Assembly: GCA_902464485.1 (NCBI GenBank)
Contig: CABQJJ010000001.1
Coordinates: 1-64,000 of the forward strand
DNA from: an uncultured Collinsella sp.
Lineage (GTDB): Bacteria > Actinomycetota > Coriobacteriia > Coriobacteriales > Coriobacteriaceae
DNA: 64,000 nucleotides
Direction: 5' to 3'
Both the position numbers and the translations under genes were made by a program. Positions 44,387 through 53,665 of this stretch are shown here, one piece after another. A model generated the notes under the pieces. It saw nothing but the letters and a program-made list of their open reading frames with translations, was not told the origin of the DNA and made no database searches. Position 1 is the stretch's first letter, and each line of letters starts with the position of its first letter.

Positions 44387-46102
44387 ATGAAATGCAAACA
44401 GTGTGGAAAAGAGCTTAAGCAGGGTGCAAAGTTTTGCGTCTACTGCGGTGCGCGCGTGGACGATGTCGACCTGGGACAGACGGTGGCTGTTGAGCCTGTT
44501 GAGCCTGTGGCAGATGCCGACTTGGGGCAGACGGTGACGGTTGCGCCGGTTGAGCCTGCGGTGGATGCTGATGCAACGGCGACGGTCGACCCCGATATGA
44601 CGGTTGCAGTCGATCCCGATATGACGATGACGGTTGAGCATCGCGAGGCTGTAGCAGATTCTGATGCAACGACGGTGGTCGAACCCGTTGATGAGCCGAT
44701 GAGCGACGTGGTGGATGAGGCTGCAAGTGAGCCGGTGGTCGATGGCGCGGTCGAGCCTGCGGACCAGCTTACTGATGACGGCGCGGATGGCTCTGCGGAC
44801 GAGCCGGTTGACATGAGCGCTGCGTTCGAGCCGAGCTCTGAGGCTACGACGGTGCTTCCGGACGATCTCTTTGCTGTTGCGCCGACTCAGCAGACCGTCG
44901 CCATGCCCAAGGCGTCTGTGCCGGTCGATTGCTCTGATGCCAATAGCGCCACCTCGGTTTCCGCGGACCCCAAATCACCTAAATCTCGCCGTGCCGCTAT
45001 CGGCGTGGGCGTTGCCGCTGCCGTTGTGGCAGTGGGCGCCATCGGTGCGTTTGCCCTTAAGGGGCTGGGTGCCAATACCTCAGCCGATGACTCGGATTCC
45101 GTTACGAAGTCGTCCTCTAAGGCGGCGTCTCAAAAGCACGGAATTATCAAGGAGAAGCAGATCAAGACCGACCTTACCGCGGTCGGCCAGCTCTCCAAGG
45201 GCTTTATCCCCGATAGCAAATTTGTCGATGGTGGCAGCTATGCGCTCGAATCTTTGGACGTGATCTCGCAAAAGGAGGACTCGGATGGCAACGTGACCGT
45301 TAAGGCCACGACCGTGACTCGCAACAATGCCTTTGAGTCCACGGCCTCGCTTACCGGCACGTACACCAAGAAAGGGGAGAAGTACACGCCCAGCTGGAAG
45401 GTGGATTCTTCGACCACCAAGGCCATTGCTCCCATCGAAAAGGACCCGAGCGGGCTTTGGACTCAGGGCGATATCAAGTTTGACAAGAAGGCTCAGACTT
45501 CGACCGTCAAGGTAAACTACGAACCCCTCTGGTTTGAGACGGTCGATGGAGACGTTGAGTACACCTATAAGTTCGATGGCTCCAAATGGGTTCTCGATGG
45601 CGACAAGGCGCCCAAGGTGAGCTATGAAAACCTGGTGAGCGACAAATACACCGATACGTCCGATGAGGGACGCAAGGCGCTGGTTGAGCACTTTAAGATT
45701 ACCTCGGCCGATAACGGCAAGATTGCGTTTAGCTTTAAGTGGACGCAGCTCTTTGAGTCGTTCTATTCGGCTGTAACGCCTCAGATGAGTACTGATGTTT
45801 CCGGCGAGGCAACGATCATTCCCGTGACTATGGATTCCGGCAAACGATTTGTTGTTTGCAAGACGCTTATTGAAAAAGACTCTGAGGTCGCAGGCGATAA
45901 GGACGCGTTTGCCGTGAGCATTATGGCTGAGGGTCCTGCCGAGTATGACGATGCGTCTAAGCAAGAAATTCTGGTTGACGTAACGGGCAAGATGTCCAAA
46001 GAGGATCACGACGGTCTTGGATCCGATTTTGCGGGCACGTGCGGCCAGACGTTTAATAGCAGGTTCGAGATTCCCCAGGAGCAGAGCCCTACGAAGGAAT
46101 AG
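44387..46102 (+). CDS. Zinc-ribbon, single-TM protein with TVxV repeats
   Basis: This 571-residue protein starts MKCKQCG with a four-cysteine ribbon (C3, C6, C17, C20). An acidic cytoplasmic segment carries repeated LGQTVxVEP and DPDMTVxV motifs, reminiscent of the GETVTV repeats of the kinase at 20270. One TM helix (about 203-225, AAIGVGVAAAVVAVGAIGAF) leads to an extracytoplasmic Lys/Thr/Ser-rich beta domain in repeating form (SGLWTQGDIKFDKK, WVLDGDKAPKVSYENL). The ATG at 44387 follows the WG gene stop directly. It could be a substrate of the kinases, by its threonine motifs (inference). Confidence 0.78.
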   Translation: MKCKQCGKELKQGAKFCVYCGARVDDVDLGQTVAVEPVEPVADADLGQTVTVAPVEPAVDADATATVDPDMTVAVDPDMTMTVEHREAVADSDATTVVEPVDEPMSDVVDEAASEPVVDGAVEPADQLTDDGADGSADEPVDMSAAFEPSSEATTVLPDDLFAVAPTQQTVAMPKASVPVDCSDANSATSVSADPKSPKSRRAAIGVGVAAAVVAVGAIGAFALKGLGANTSADDSDSVTKSSSKAASQKHGIIKEKQIKTDLTAVGQLSKGFIPDSKFVDGGSYALESLDVISQKEDSDGNVTVKATTVTRNNAFESTASLTGTYTKKGEKYTPSWKVDSSTTKAIAPIEKDPSGLWTQGDIKFDKKAQTSTVKVNYEPLWFETVDGDVEYTYKFDGSKWVLDGDKAPKVSYENLVSDKYTDTSDEGRKALVEHFKITSADNGKIAFSFKWTQLFESFYSAVTPQMSTDVSGEATIIPVTMDSGKRFVVCKTLIEKDSEVAGDKDAFAVSIMAEGPAEYDDASKQEILVDVTGKMSKEDHDGLGSDFAGTCGQTFNSRFEIPQEQSPTKE

Positions 46103-46156
46103 GGCTTCTGCGAGTTTTTGGCGCCACGCGGTTGCGGACCCGCGTGGCCCCGCTTT

Positions 46157-46217
46157 GGCCGGCCCAAAAGGCGCTGCTCCCCATGCCATCCCGGGAGCAG
46201 CGCCTTTTGGGCCGGCC
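46157..46217. repeat. Perfect 25-bp inverted repeat
   Basis: The arms at 46157-46181 and 46193-46217 are perfect complements (starting GGCCGGCCCAAAAGGCGC) around an 11-nt loop. It lies downstream of the zinc-ribbon gene. No T-run follows, so a terminator is possible but not certain. Confidence 0.75.
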
Positions 46218-46309
46218 GTTTGCGTTTGTGGCGGTGGCCTTTAGAGGCTGGCCGCGTTGTCCGTTTATGGGCGCTTTCGCCGCCAGTAGATTCACCTCGT
46301 TCCCGGCAA

Positions 46310-46346
46310 TGTTGCGCAACGCCTGCTCGGTATGGATTTCTACACT
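46310..46346 (+). promoter_or_regulatory. TGTTGCGCAAC-box promoter
   Basis: TGTTGCGCAACG (46310-46321, one mismatch) has TACACT at 46341-46346, 81 nt before the ATG at 46391. Confidence 0.68.
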
Positions 46347-46390
46347 TGAGTTGTCCAAAAGGGATTCGGTTCTTGAATGAGGGATGATCG

Positions 46391-46936
46391 ATGAGCGGGA
46401 ACTCCTATTACGATGACGATATGTCCGAAGAGGACTACGAGCGGGTCATGGAGCATATGTACGAGCTTGAGTGCGAGCTCGAGGAGCCCCATAACGCGCG
46501 TACTGACCAGTTGATTCGCGAGGAACTCGAGCAGCTTTCGAGCGCTATGTTGTTTGAACCGGTGGTAAAAAACGGTGAGTACCTTGGCGAGCGCGACCAT
46601 GTGCCCGGCTATTGGACGGATCGTCGCGATTTGGAGTCTGAGCCTTCAGACGCTTCGAGCGATGCTGGCGAGGTGGAGAAGGATGAGCCGTTTGATTTGA
46701 TTGGCTATCAGGGCTCTTCTTCGGGCGGCTCGGTACTCGACATGTTTACTCCCATTTTAAGGAGTCGCGTGTTTTGGATCTTCATCGCGTTTCTGGTGTT
46801 TATCGGCCTGCTCGACATGTTCTACGACAGTTTTATTGTTCCTTCGGGCTTCGCTATTAGCCGCATCAATTTCCAGGGCTTGGTACTGCTGGCGATCGTC
46901 GTTGCATGCATTGCTCTGAGGCGTCGTCGCCGCTAA
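46391..46936 (+). CDS. Small acidic membrane protein of unknown function
   Basis: This 181-residue protein has a very acidic N-terminal half (YDDDMSEEDYERVMEHMYELECELEEP). It has two TM helices near the C-terminus (FWIFIAFLVFIGLLDMF and LVLLAIVVACIAL) and ends in RRRRR. It probably has a cytoplasmic acidic domain. No family is recognised. It carries the island's promoter box. Confidence 0.7.
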   Translation: MSGNSYYDDDMSEEDYERVMEHMYELECELEEPHNARTDQLIREELEQLSSAMLFEPVVKNGEYLGERDHVPGYWTDRRDLESEPSDASSDAGEVEKDEPFDLIGYQGSSSGGSVLDMFTPILRSRVFWIFIAFLVFIGLLDMFYDSFIVPSGFAISRINFQGLVLLAIVVACIALRRRRR

Positions 46937-46960
46937 CGACGGTATTGGCGCAACTGCCAA

Positions 46961-46997
46961 TGTTGCGCAACAGGTTATCTGGACAGCGCCGTATGCT
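46961..46997 (+). promoter_or_regulatory. TGTTGCGCAACA-box promoter of the GNAT gene
   Basis: The perfect palindrome at 46961-46972 has TATGCT at 46992-46997, 72 nt before the ATG at 47033. Confidence 0.76.
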
Positions 46998-47032
46998 CGG
47001 GTTGTCCTGAAAGCGAGAGAAAGGACAGGACA

Positions 47033-47581
47033 ATGGCTGAGGTTGAAGTAAGGGCTTTGGGTCCCGACGACGTCGACGATATGGTCGATCTGGATGAGCA
47101 GTCGGGCTACGAGGTCTATGACGAGTACGCTGACTTTGTTGAAGACGAGGACGAGGAGAACAGCAGCCTCTGGGGCGTCTTTGCCGATGATGAGCTGGTC
47201 GGCTTTTGCGTGACGGGCGGTGCGGATGACCCCGACCTGCCAGATGCCATTACGGAGCACCCGCTCAACGAGGAAACGTCGACGTTTCTGAGCCATGTGT
47301 ATGTTGATCCCGACTACCGCGGCAACGGCTATGGCGCGCGCCTGGTACACGATGCCCTGTTGGGATATTGGGAGAGCGAAGGCGAGCAGCAGCCTACATT
47401 CCTGGATTTGAGCGGATATCTCTTTGATGATGCTGATGCGGATCCGATTAAGCTCGCGCATCTGTTCATCGACTTCTTTGGCAAGAACGGGTTTGAGCCC
47501 ATTCCCGATGATGAGCACGACATCACCTACACCTGCATGGTCTTGGATCCCGAGAACTTTAAGGACCCGGACGCGGAGTAG
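47033..47581 (+). CDS. GNAT-family N-acetyltransferase
   Basis: This 182-residue protein has the acetyl-CoA-binding motif of GNAT enzymes (VDPDYRGNGYGARLV, the R/Q-x-x-G-x-G/A loop) after a beta-strand FLSHVYV. LVGFCVTGG is the preceding strand. The protein is unusually acidic. It would transfer an acetyl group from acetyl-CoA to an unknown amine or protein. It has the same promoter box as the kinase genes, so it belongs to the regulon and may modify one of its proteins (inference). Confidence 0.82.
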   Translation: MAEVEVRALGPDDVDDMVDLDEQSGYEVYDEYADFVEDEDEENSSLWGVFADDELVGFCVTGGADDPDLPDAITEHPLNEETSTFLSHVYVDPDYRGNGYGARLVHDALLGYWESEGEQQPTFLDLSGYLFDDADADPIKLAHLFIDFFGKNGFEPIPDDEHDITYTCMVLDPENFKDPDAE

Positions 47582-47623
47582 GGCTGCGGGGTGTTGGTTT
47601 AGCTTCCCTAGTTGATGTTTGAC

Positions 47624-47670
47624 GGGGCCGGACGTTCCAGTTGTGATGACTGGGGGTCCGGCCCTTTTTT
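47624..47670 (+). terminator. Rho-independent terminator
   Basis: The stem GGGCCGGAC/GTCCGGCCC, extended with TCCAG/CTGGG, is followed by TTTTTT. It marks the right end of the regulon. Confidence 0.85.
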
Positions 47671-47701
47671 GTTGCCTGTCGGTCTGGTGCTCAGCACGTT
47701 T

Positions 47702-47999
47702 GTCTTGATCTGTAACAACAAGTAGGGGATACGGGGCCTAGATGTTACAGATCGAGATTGTTCCTCTGCCGACAGCTCAACTGTCTCAATCTGTAACATC
47801 TACGGTCGTTTTTGCTCCGTAACTGTTACAGATCGAGATGTTGTCATCTGACGGATTGGTTTGTCTTGATCTGTAACATCTGGACAAAGAATCGACCCGC
47901 AGCTGTTACAGATTGAGATATTAGCCAGGGGGCCGACCGTTTGTCTTGATCTGTAACAGTAAGACCCGGTTTTGTCTCGTAACTGTTACAGATTGAGAC
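47702..47999. repeat. Hairpin-unit array 3 (four units)
   Basis: Four 57-nt units at 47702-47758, 47783-47839, 47863-47919 and 47943-47999. Each is a 15-nt arm, 27-nt middle and 15-nt inverted arm; linkers are 24, 23 and 23 nt. The arms are the same family as at 4236 and 8060 (here mostly GTCTTGATCTGTAAC). The array lies between the island's last gene and the helicase gene. Confidence 0.87.
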
Positions 48000-48270
48000 G
48001 ATCGGCCCAGGCCCGCTCCTCCTGCTCCGTCATCTGTGGTTTACGTGGGGGCATACGGAGTACGGGTATACTAACCGGCGGCGAATCTGCTCCATCGCTT
48101 AGAGCTGCTGCGTCTGGACGGCGCGTGATAGGGCGGCCAAAGCGATCGCCAGCGTGCTGAGCAACGTCCTCTCTGTGCGCACCTGTTTTGTATGTATTAG
48201 CGCACTACCAAGCACGCCCGCGCGGCCGCATGCCGTGCCCATAACGCGTGCAGATAAGGAACAACAACAT
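48000..48270 (+). other. Long leader region of the helicase gene
   Basis: This stretch holds no gene. A TATACT (about 48067) is a possible -10, which would give a leader of roughly 190 nt before the ATG at 48271. Long leaders are common for DEAD-box helicase genes of the DeaD/CsdA type. No riboswitch is recognised. Confidence 0.35.
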
Positions 48271-50514
<2,244 letters not shown>

Positions 50515-50548
50515 CATACGCATCGCCCACTAGAGCGAGGTGAACCAA

Positions 50549-50582
50549 GGGCCCCGAGCAACTACGCTCGGGGCCCTTTTTG
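50549..50582 (+). terminator. Rho-independent terminator of the helicase gene
   Basis: The stem GGGCCCCGAGC/GCTCGGGGCCC is followed by TTTTTG. Confidence 0.9.
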
Positions 50583-50585
50583 TTT

Positions 50586-51135
50586 GCCGTATCCGATCGC
50601 TAGTTCAAATGTGATTTCCTCGGGAATGCATCTAGAAGATGCCGTGGGCCTGTTTCCTGCCATGCGGCAATGGGTCCCATGGGGTGTGCCGTGCATTTTT
50701 TGGAGTATTCAGCAGCTCTAGCTGGCTGCATACGATTCGGTATTGCCAACGGTGGCCTTCAGATACCCCCTATGAGCGTTTTGAGTTAGATTTCGCCGTT
50801 TTTCGAAGCAAAGGTACGTCATTCTCGCTATGTCGGAACCCTAAATGACGCAGCGCCCTACAGTTTTGCTCGCCCGCGGCGGTGCTGGCGCGGTCACGTT
50901 GCAGAATACTCCGTTTTTTGCACGGGCCAGGATGGGGTACCTCAGGAGAACACGGCGGTATCCCGTAAATATATACAATCTGTACCGTAATTTATACAAA
51001 ACGAAGAGGCAGACAGCGTAGGGTGGGTGCATTGGGGTGCTTGGTGCACCAAAACGGGGATCCCATGCGCCGTATACTCTGTCTGAATGTGAAAACGGCT
51101 TGACGCGTTGCCTGGCGTAGGGGGAGGGTGCCTCG
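50586..51135. other. Intergenic region without a supported gene
   Basis: About 550 nt without a credible coding frame. A short open frame at 50639-50848 has no ribosome site or conserved look. AT-rich stretches occur near 50960-51000. A TATACT near 51074 may be the -10 of the EFR1 gene. No tRNA or riboswitch is recognised. Confidence 0.4.
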
Positions 51136-51897
51136 ATGAGCGTATTCGAAATTGTGTTTAGTCCGACGGGTGGAACGCGGAAGGTGTCTGGCCTTGTGGC
51201 CGGGGCGCTGGACAAAAAGACCGTTACCGTCGATCTGACCGATAGCGGGCTAGATTTCAGCGCTGTCTCGATGACTGAGGACGACGTGGCCGTAATCTCT
51301 GTGCCGGCGTATGCCGGTAGAATCCCGGCTGTGGTGGCTGACCGGTTGGGCATAGTGCGCGGCAACGGGGCTCGGACTGTTTTGGTTTGTGTATACGGAA
51401 ACCGCGCGTTTGAGGACACGCTCGTAGAGCTGGAGGACGTTGCGAAGCGCGCCGGATTTAGGGTGGTCGCAGCGGTTTCTGCTATTGCTGAGCATTCCGT
51501 TGCTCGTCAGTTTGCTGCTGGGCGACCGGATGCGCAGGATGCGGCGCAGCTCGCAGAGTTTGCGCAGCAAATTCAGCAGAAGCTGTTGGCTGAGGATGTA
51601 TCCGAGCCCTCTATTCCCGGCAATCGTCCTTATAAACAAGCTGGAGGTCACCGCATGGCACCCGAGGCAACAGAGGATTGCGTCTCCTGCGGTGCATGCG
51701 CCGCGGCGTGCCCCGTTTGCGCTATCGACAAGGGCGACCCCAAGCGAGCAGCTGGCGAGGCGTGCATCTCCTGCATGCGCTGCATCGCCGTATGTCCGCG
51801 AGGCGCTCGCAAGCTTGATCCCAACAAGCTATCCGCTGTTTCCCAGATGCTGAGCAAGGTTTGCGTCGTGCGGAAGGAATGCGAACTCTTCATCTAG
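51136..51897 (+). CDS. EFR1-type flavodoxin/ferredoxin fusion protein
   Basis: This 253-residue protein has a flavodoxin-like N-terminal domain (FSPTGGTRKV phosphate loop, VPAYAGRIP, VYGNRAFEDTL). Two [4Fe-4S] ferredoxin motifs follow near the C-terminus: C182, C185, C188, C192 and C210, C213, C216, C220. It fits the EFR1 family of electron carriers using FMN and two clusters in the cytoplasm. GGAGGG precedes the ATG. It stands alone and is followed by a repeat element. Confidence 0.88.
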   Translation: MSVFEIVFSPTGGTRKVSGLVAGALDKKTVTVDLTDSGLDFSAVSMTEDDVAVISVPAYAGRIPAVVADRLGIVRGNGARTVLVCVYGNRAFEDTLVELEDVAKRAGFRVVAAVSAIAEHSVARQFAAGRPDAQDAAQLAEFAQQIQQKLLAEDVSEPSIPGNRPYKQAGGHRMAPEATEDCVSCGACAAACPVCAIDKGDPKRAAGEACISCMRCIAVCPRGARKLDPNKLSAVSQMLSKVCVVRKECELFI

Positions 51898-51925
51898 CGC
51901 ATACGAAATTGGTTCAATGAGGAGT

Positions 51926-51968
51926 GTCCCCGGGTGCCGGCGGGAAAGGAACGTCCCTAAGTGCCGCC
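51926..51968. repeat. GTGCCGG-type intergenic repeat element (half copy)
   Basis: GGTGCCGGCGGGAAAGGAACGTCCCTAAGTGCCG matches, in part, the inverted-repeat element at 63430-63489 (GGAACGTCCCTAAGTGCCG is common to both). It is probably a dispersed palindromic repeat. Confidence 0.5.
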
Positions 51969-52180
51969 TTAATACCGTTTATCGAAGAAAAAATACCGCT
52001 CACCGGTCATAATGATTGTTCTGGCTTTGGGCTTGTCTACAATAGCTCCCGTAAAAAGAAATGCGGAAGGTTACCGAGTCCCTCGGACGTGGGCCTAACC
52101 AAAGTCTTTGAACGGGTGTGTCTCTATGGATGCATTCGCTTGATTTTGGTTGGGCTATATTTATGAAGGGACATGCCACC

Positions 52181-52693
52181 ATGGGTTTCTTTTCTCGCCT
52201 GATGGGCGGTTCGGATGAGCAGAAGACTGCATCTTCCGAGTTCGAAATCCTCGCTCCCGTTTCCGGCGAGCTTGTTCATCTAGATAATACCAATGACCCC
52301 GCTTTTAGCAGCCGCGCCGTGGGCGATGGCGTTGCCGTGGTTCCCCAAGAGGGAACGGTGTGCGCTCCTGTTTCCGGCACCGTCGCGGCGTTGTTTCCGA
52401 CTGAGCACGCGCTGGGCATCATGTCCGACGACAGCTCTGCTCAGGTGATGCTGCATATCGGAATCGACACTGTTAAACTTGAGGGCAAGGGCTTCCATGC
52501 GCTTGTTGCTCAGGGTGACCATGTCGACGCGGGCCAGCCCCTCGTCGAGGTCGATTTCGACGCGGTCCGCGCCGCCGGCTTCGATCCCACGGTCTTCGTT
52601 ATCGTGTGCGAGCGTTCGGAGAACTCGACTCTTCGTGAGCACGCTTCCGGCCCTGTTGCTGTTAAAGAGCCTGTCGTCTGGCTTTCCGAGTAA
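52181..52693 (+). CDS. PTS glucose-type EIIA component
   Basis: This 170-residue protein matches the EIIA(Glc)/Crr family. The phosphorylated histidine is H92 (MLHIGIDTVKL) and the supporting histidine lies in PTEHALGI. It takes phosphate from HPr and passes it to the EIIB domain of the transporter encoded two genes downstream. The ATG at 52181 is preferred over in-frame ATGs at 52163 and 52118 because the fold begins there. It is first of a sugar operon with an antiterminator 18 nt downstream. Confidence 0.9.
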   Translation: MGFFSRLMGGSDEQKTASSEFEILAPVSGELVHLDNTNDPAFSSRAVGDGVAVVPQEGTVCAPVSGTVAALFPTEHALGIMSDDSSAQVMLHIGIDTVKLEGKGFHALVAQGDHVDAGQPLVEVDFDAVRAAGFDPTVFVIVCERSENSTLREHASGPVAVKEPVVWLSE

Positions 52694-52711
52694 ATTCTTT
52701 TGGTGGGTACC

Positions 52712-53566
52712 GTGGTTATCAAGCGAGTTTTCAACAATAACGTCGCAATGGTCACTTCGGACGATGGCTCCGAGCTCATTGTCATCGGTCGAGGCCTCTG
52801 CTTTGGCCGTCATGCCGGCGACGCTATCGATGAAGCATCGGTCGAAAAGACCTATGCGCTGCAGGAGGGCACTTCTCAGGATTCGCGTACGATTGACCGC
52901 TTGGCACATCTTTTGGAGTCCATTCCCACCGTCAACCTCGTGATTGCCGAGGACATTGTTCAGATGCTCCGTCGAGAGCTCAATGTTGATATCAACGACA
53001 AGATTCTCATTGCTCTCGCAGACCATATCAGCCTTGCTTTGGAGCGCGAGCGCAAGGGCGTCCCCTGCGAGAATCCGTTGCTGCTCGAGATCCAGCAGTT
53101 CTATCGCAAGGAGTATGCGCTTGCGGGCCGTGCGCTGCAGATTGTCAAGGAGTATATGGGCATCCAGATGAGCGAAGAAGAGCAGGGTTTTATTACGCTG
53201 CATATCGTCAACGCCACCATGCCGCAACGCTCCGACCGCCTCATCATTTCGGTCCAGCTTGTTCGCGACGTGCTCGCAATTGTTTCCGAGCGCTATGCTA
53301 CGACCCTCGATGACACCTCTCTGCCTTACGAACGTTTCGTTCGTCACCTGCAGTTTTTCGCACAGCGAGCGCTCGATCCTGCGGCCGGGCAAATCAATGG
53401 CGACGCGCTGTTCCGAATCGATGAAACGGCGTATCCGTGCGCGTTCTCGTGCGCGGACGCCATAGCCGCCCACTTGTCGTCTACCTATAACGTTGTCGTT
53501 ACCGATGCCGAGAAGAGTTATCTCGCATATCACATTGTTAACCTGCTTGGAGAACCTGGTCTCTAG
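52712..53566 (+). CDS. BglG/LicT-family transcriptional antiterminator
   Basis: A protein of about 284 residues. The N-terminal RNA-binding (CAT) domain reads VIKRVFNNNVAMV and is followed by two PRD domains with conserved histidines. PRD proteins are phosphorylated by PTS components and, when active, bind a leader RNA and prevent termination. The start is uncertain: TTG at 52700, GTG at 52703 or GTG at 52712. The last aligns best with the family's usual N-terminus. It lies between the EIIA and EIICB genes, so it probably controls this operon. The RNA target was not identified with confidence. Confidence 0.88.
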   Translation: MVIKRVFNNNVAMVTSDDGSELIVIGRGLCFGRHAGDAIDEASVEKTYALQEGTSQDSRTIDRLAHLLESIPTVNLVIAEDIVQMLRRELNVDINDKILIALADHISLALERERKGVPCENPLLLEIQQFYRKEYALAGRALQIVKEYMGIQMSEEEQGFITLHIVNATMPQRSDRLIISVQLVRDVLAIVSERYATTLDDTSLPYERFVRHLQFFAQRALDPAAGQINGDALFRIDETAYPCAFSCADAIAAHLSSTYNVVVTDAEKSYLAYHIVNLLGEPGL

Positions 53567-53665
53567 GCATAACGTGCCCATACATCGATTGATATAAGGC
53601 AAGGCTCACGGTCTTGTCCAGGGCACATCTGTCTTAATTTGCGGAAAAGGAAGGGGAGTACCGCT

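Noticed and set aside
8240..47581. Type VI secretion-linked PpkA/PppA/FHA cluster
   Set aside because: No Tss, Hcp, VgrG or sheath genes are present, and the organism appears Gram-positive.
4236..47999. Hairpin-unit arrays as CRISPR
   Set aside because: The repeated part is a 57-nt palindrome with a variable middle, arrays hold only two to four units, and no cas gene lies nearby. I describe them as an unclassified repeat instead.
50639..50848. 69-residue open frame in the gap after the helicase gene
   Set aside because: No ribosome site, no motif and unusual composition for a gene here.
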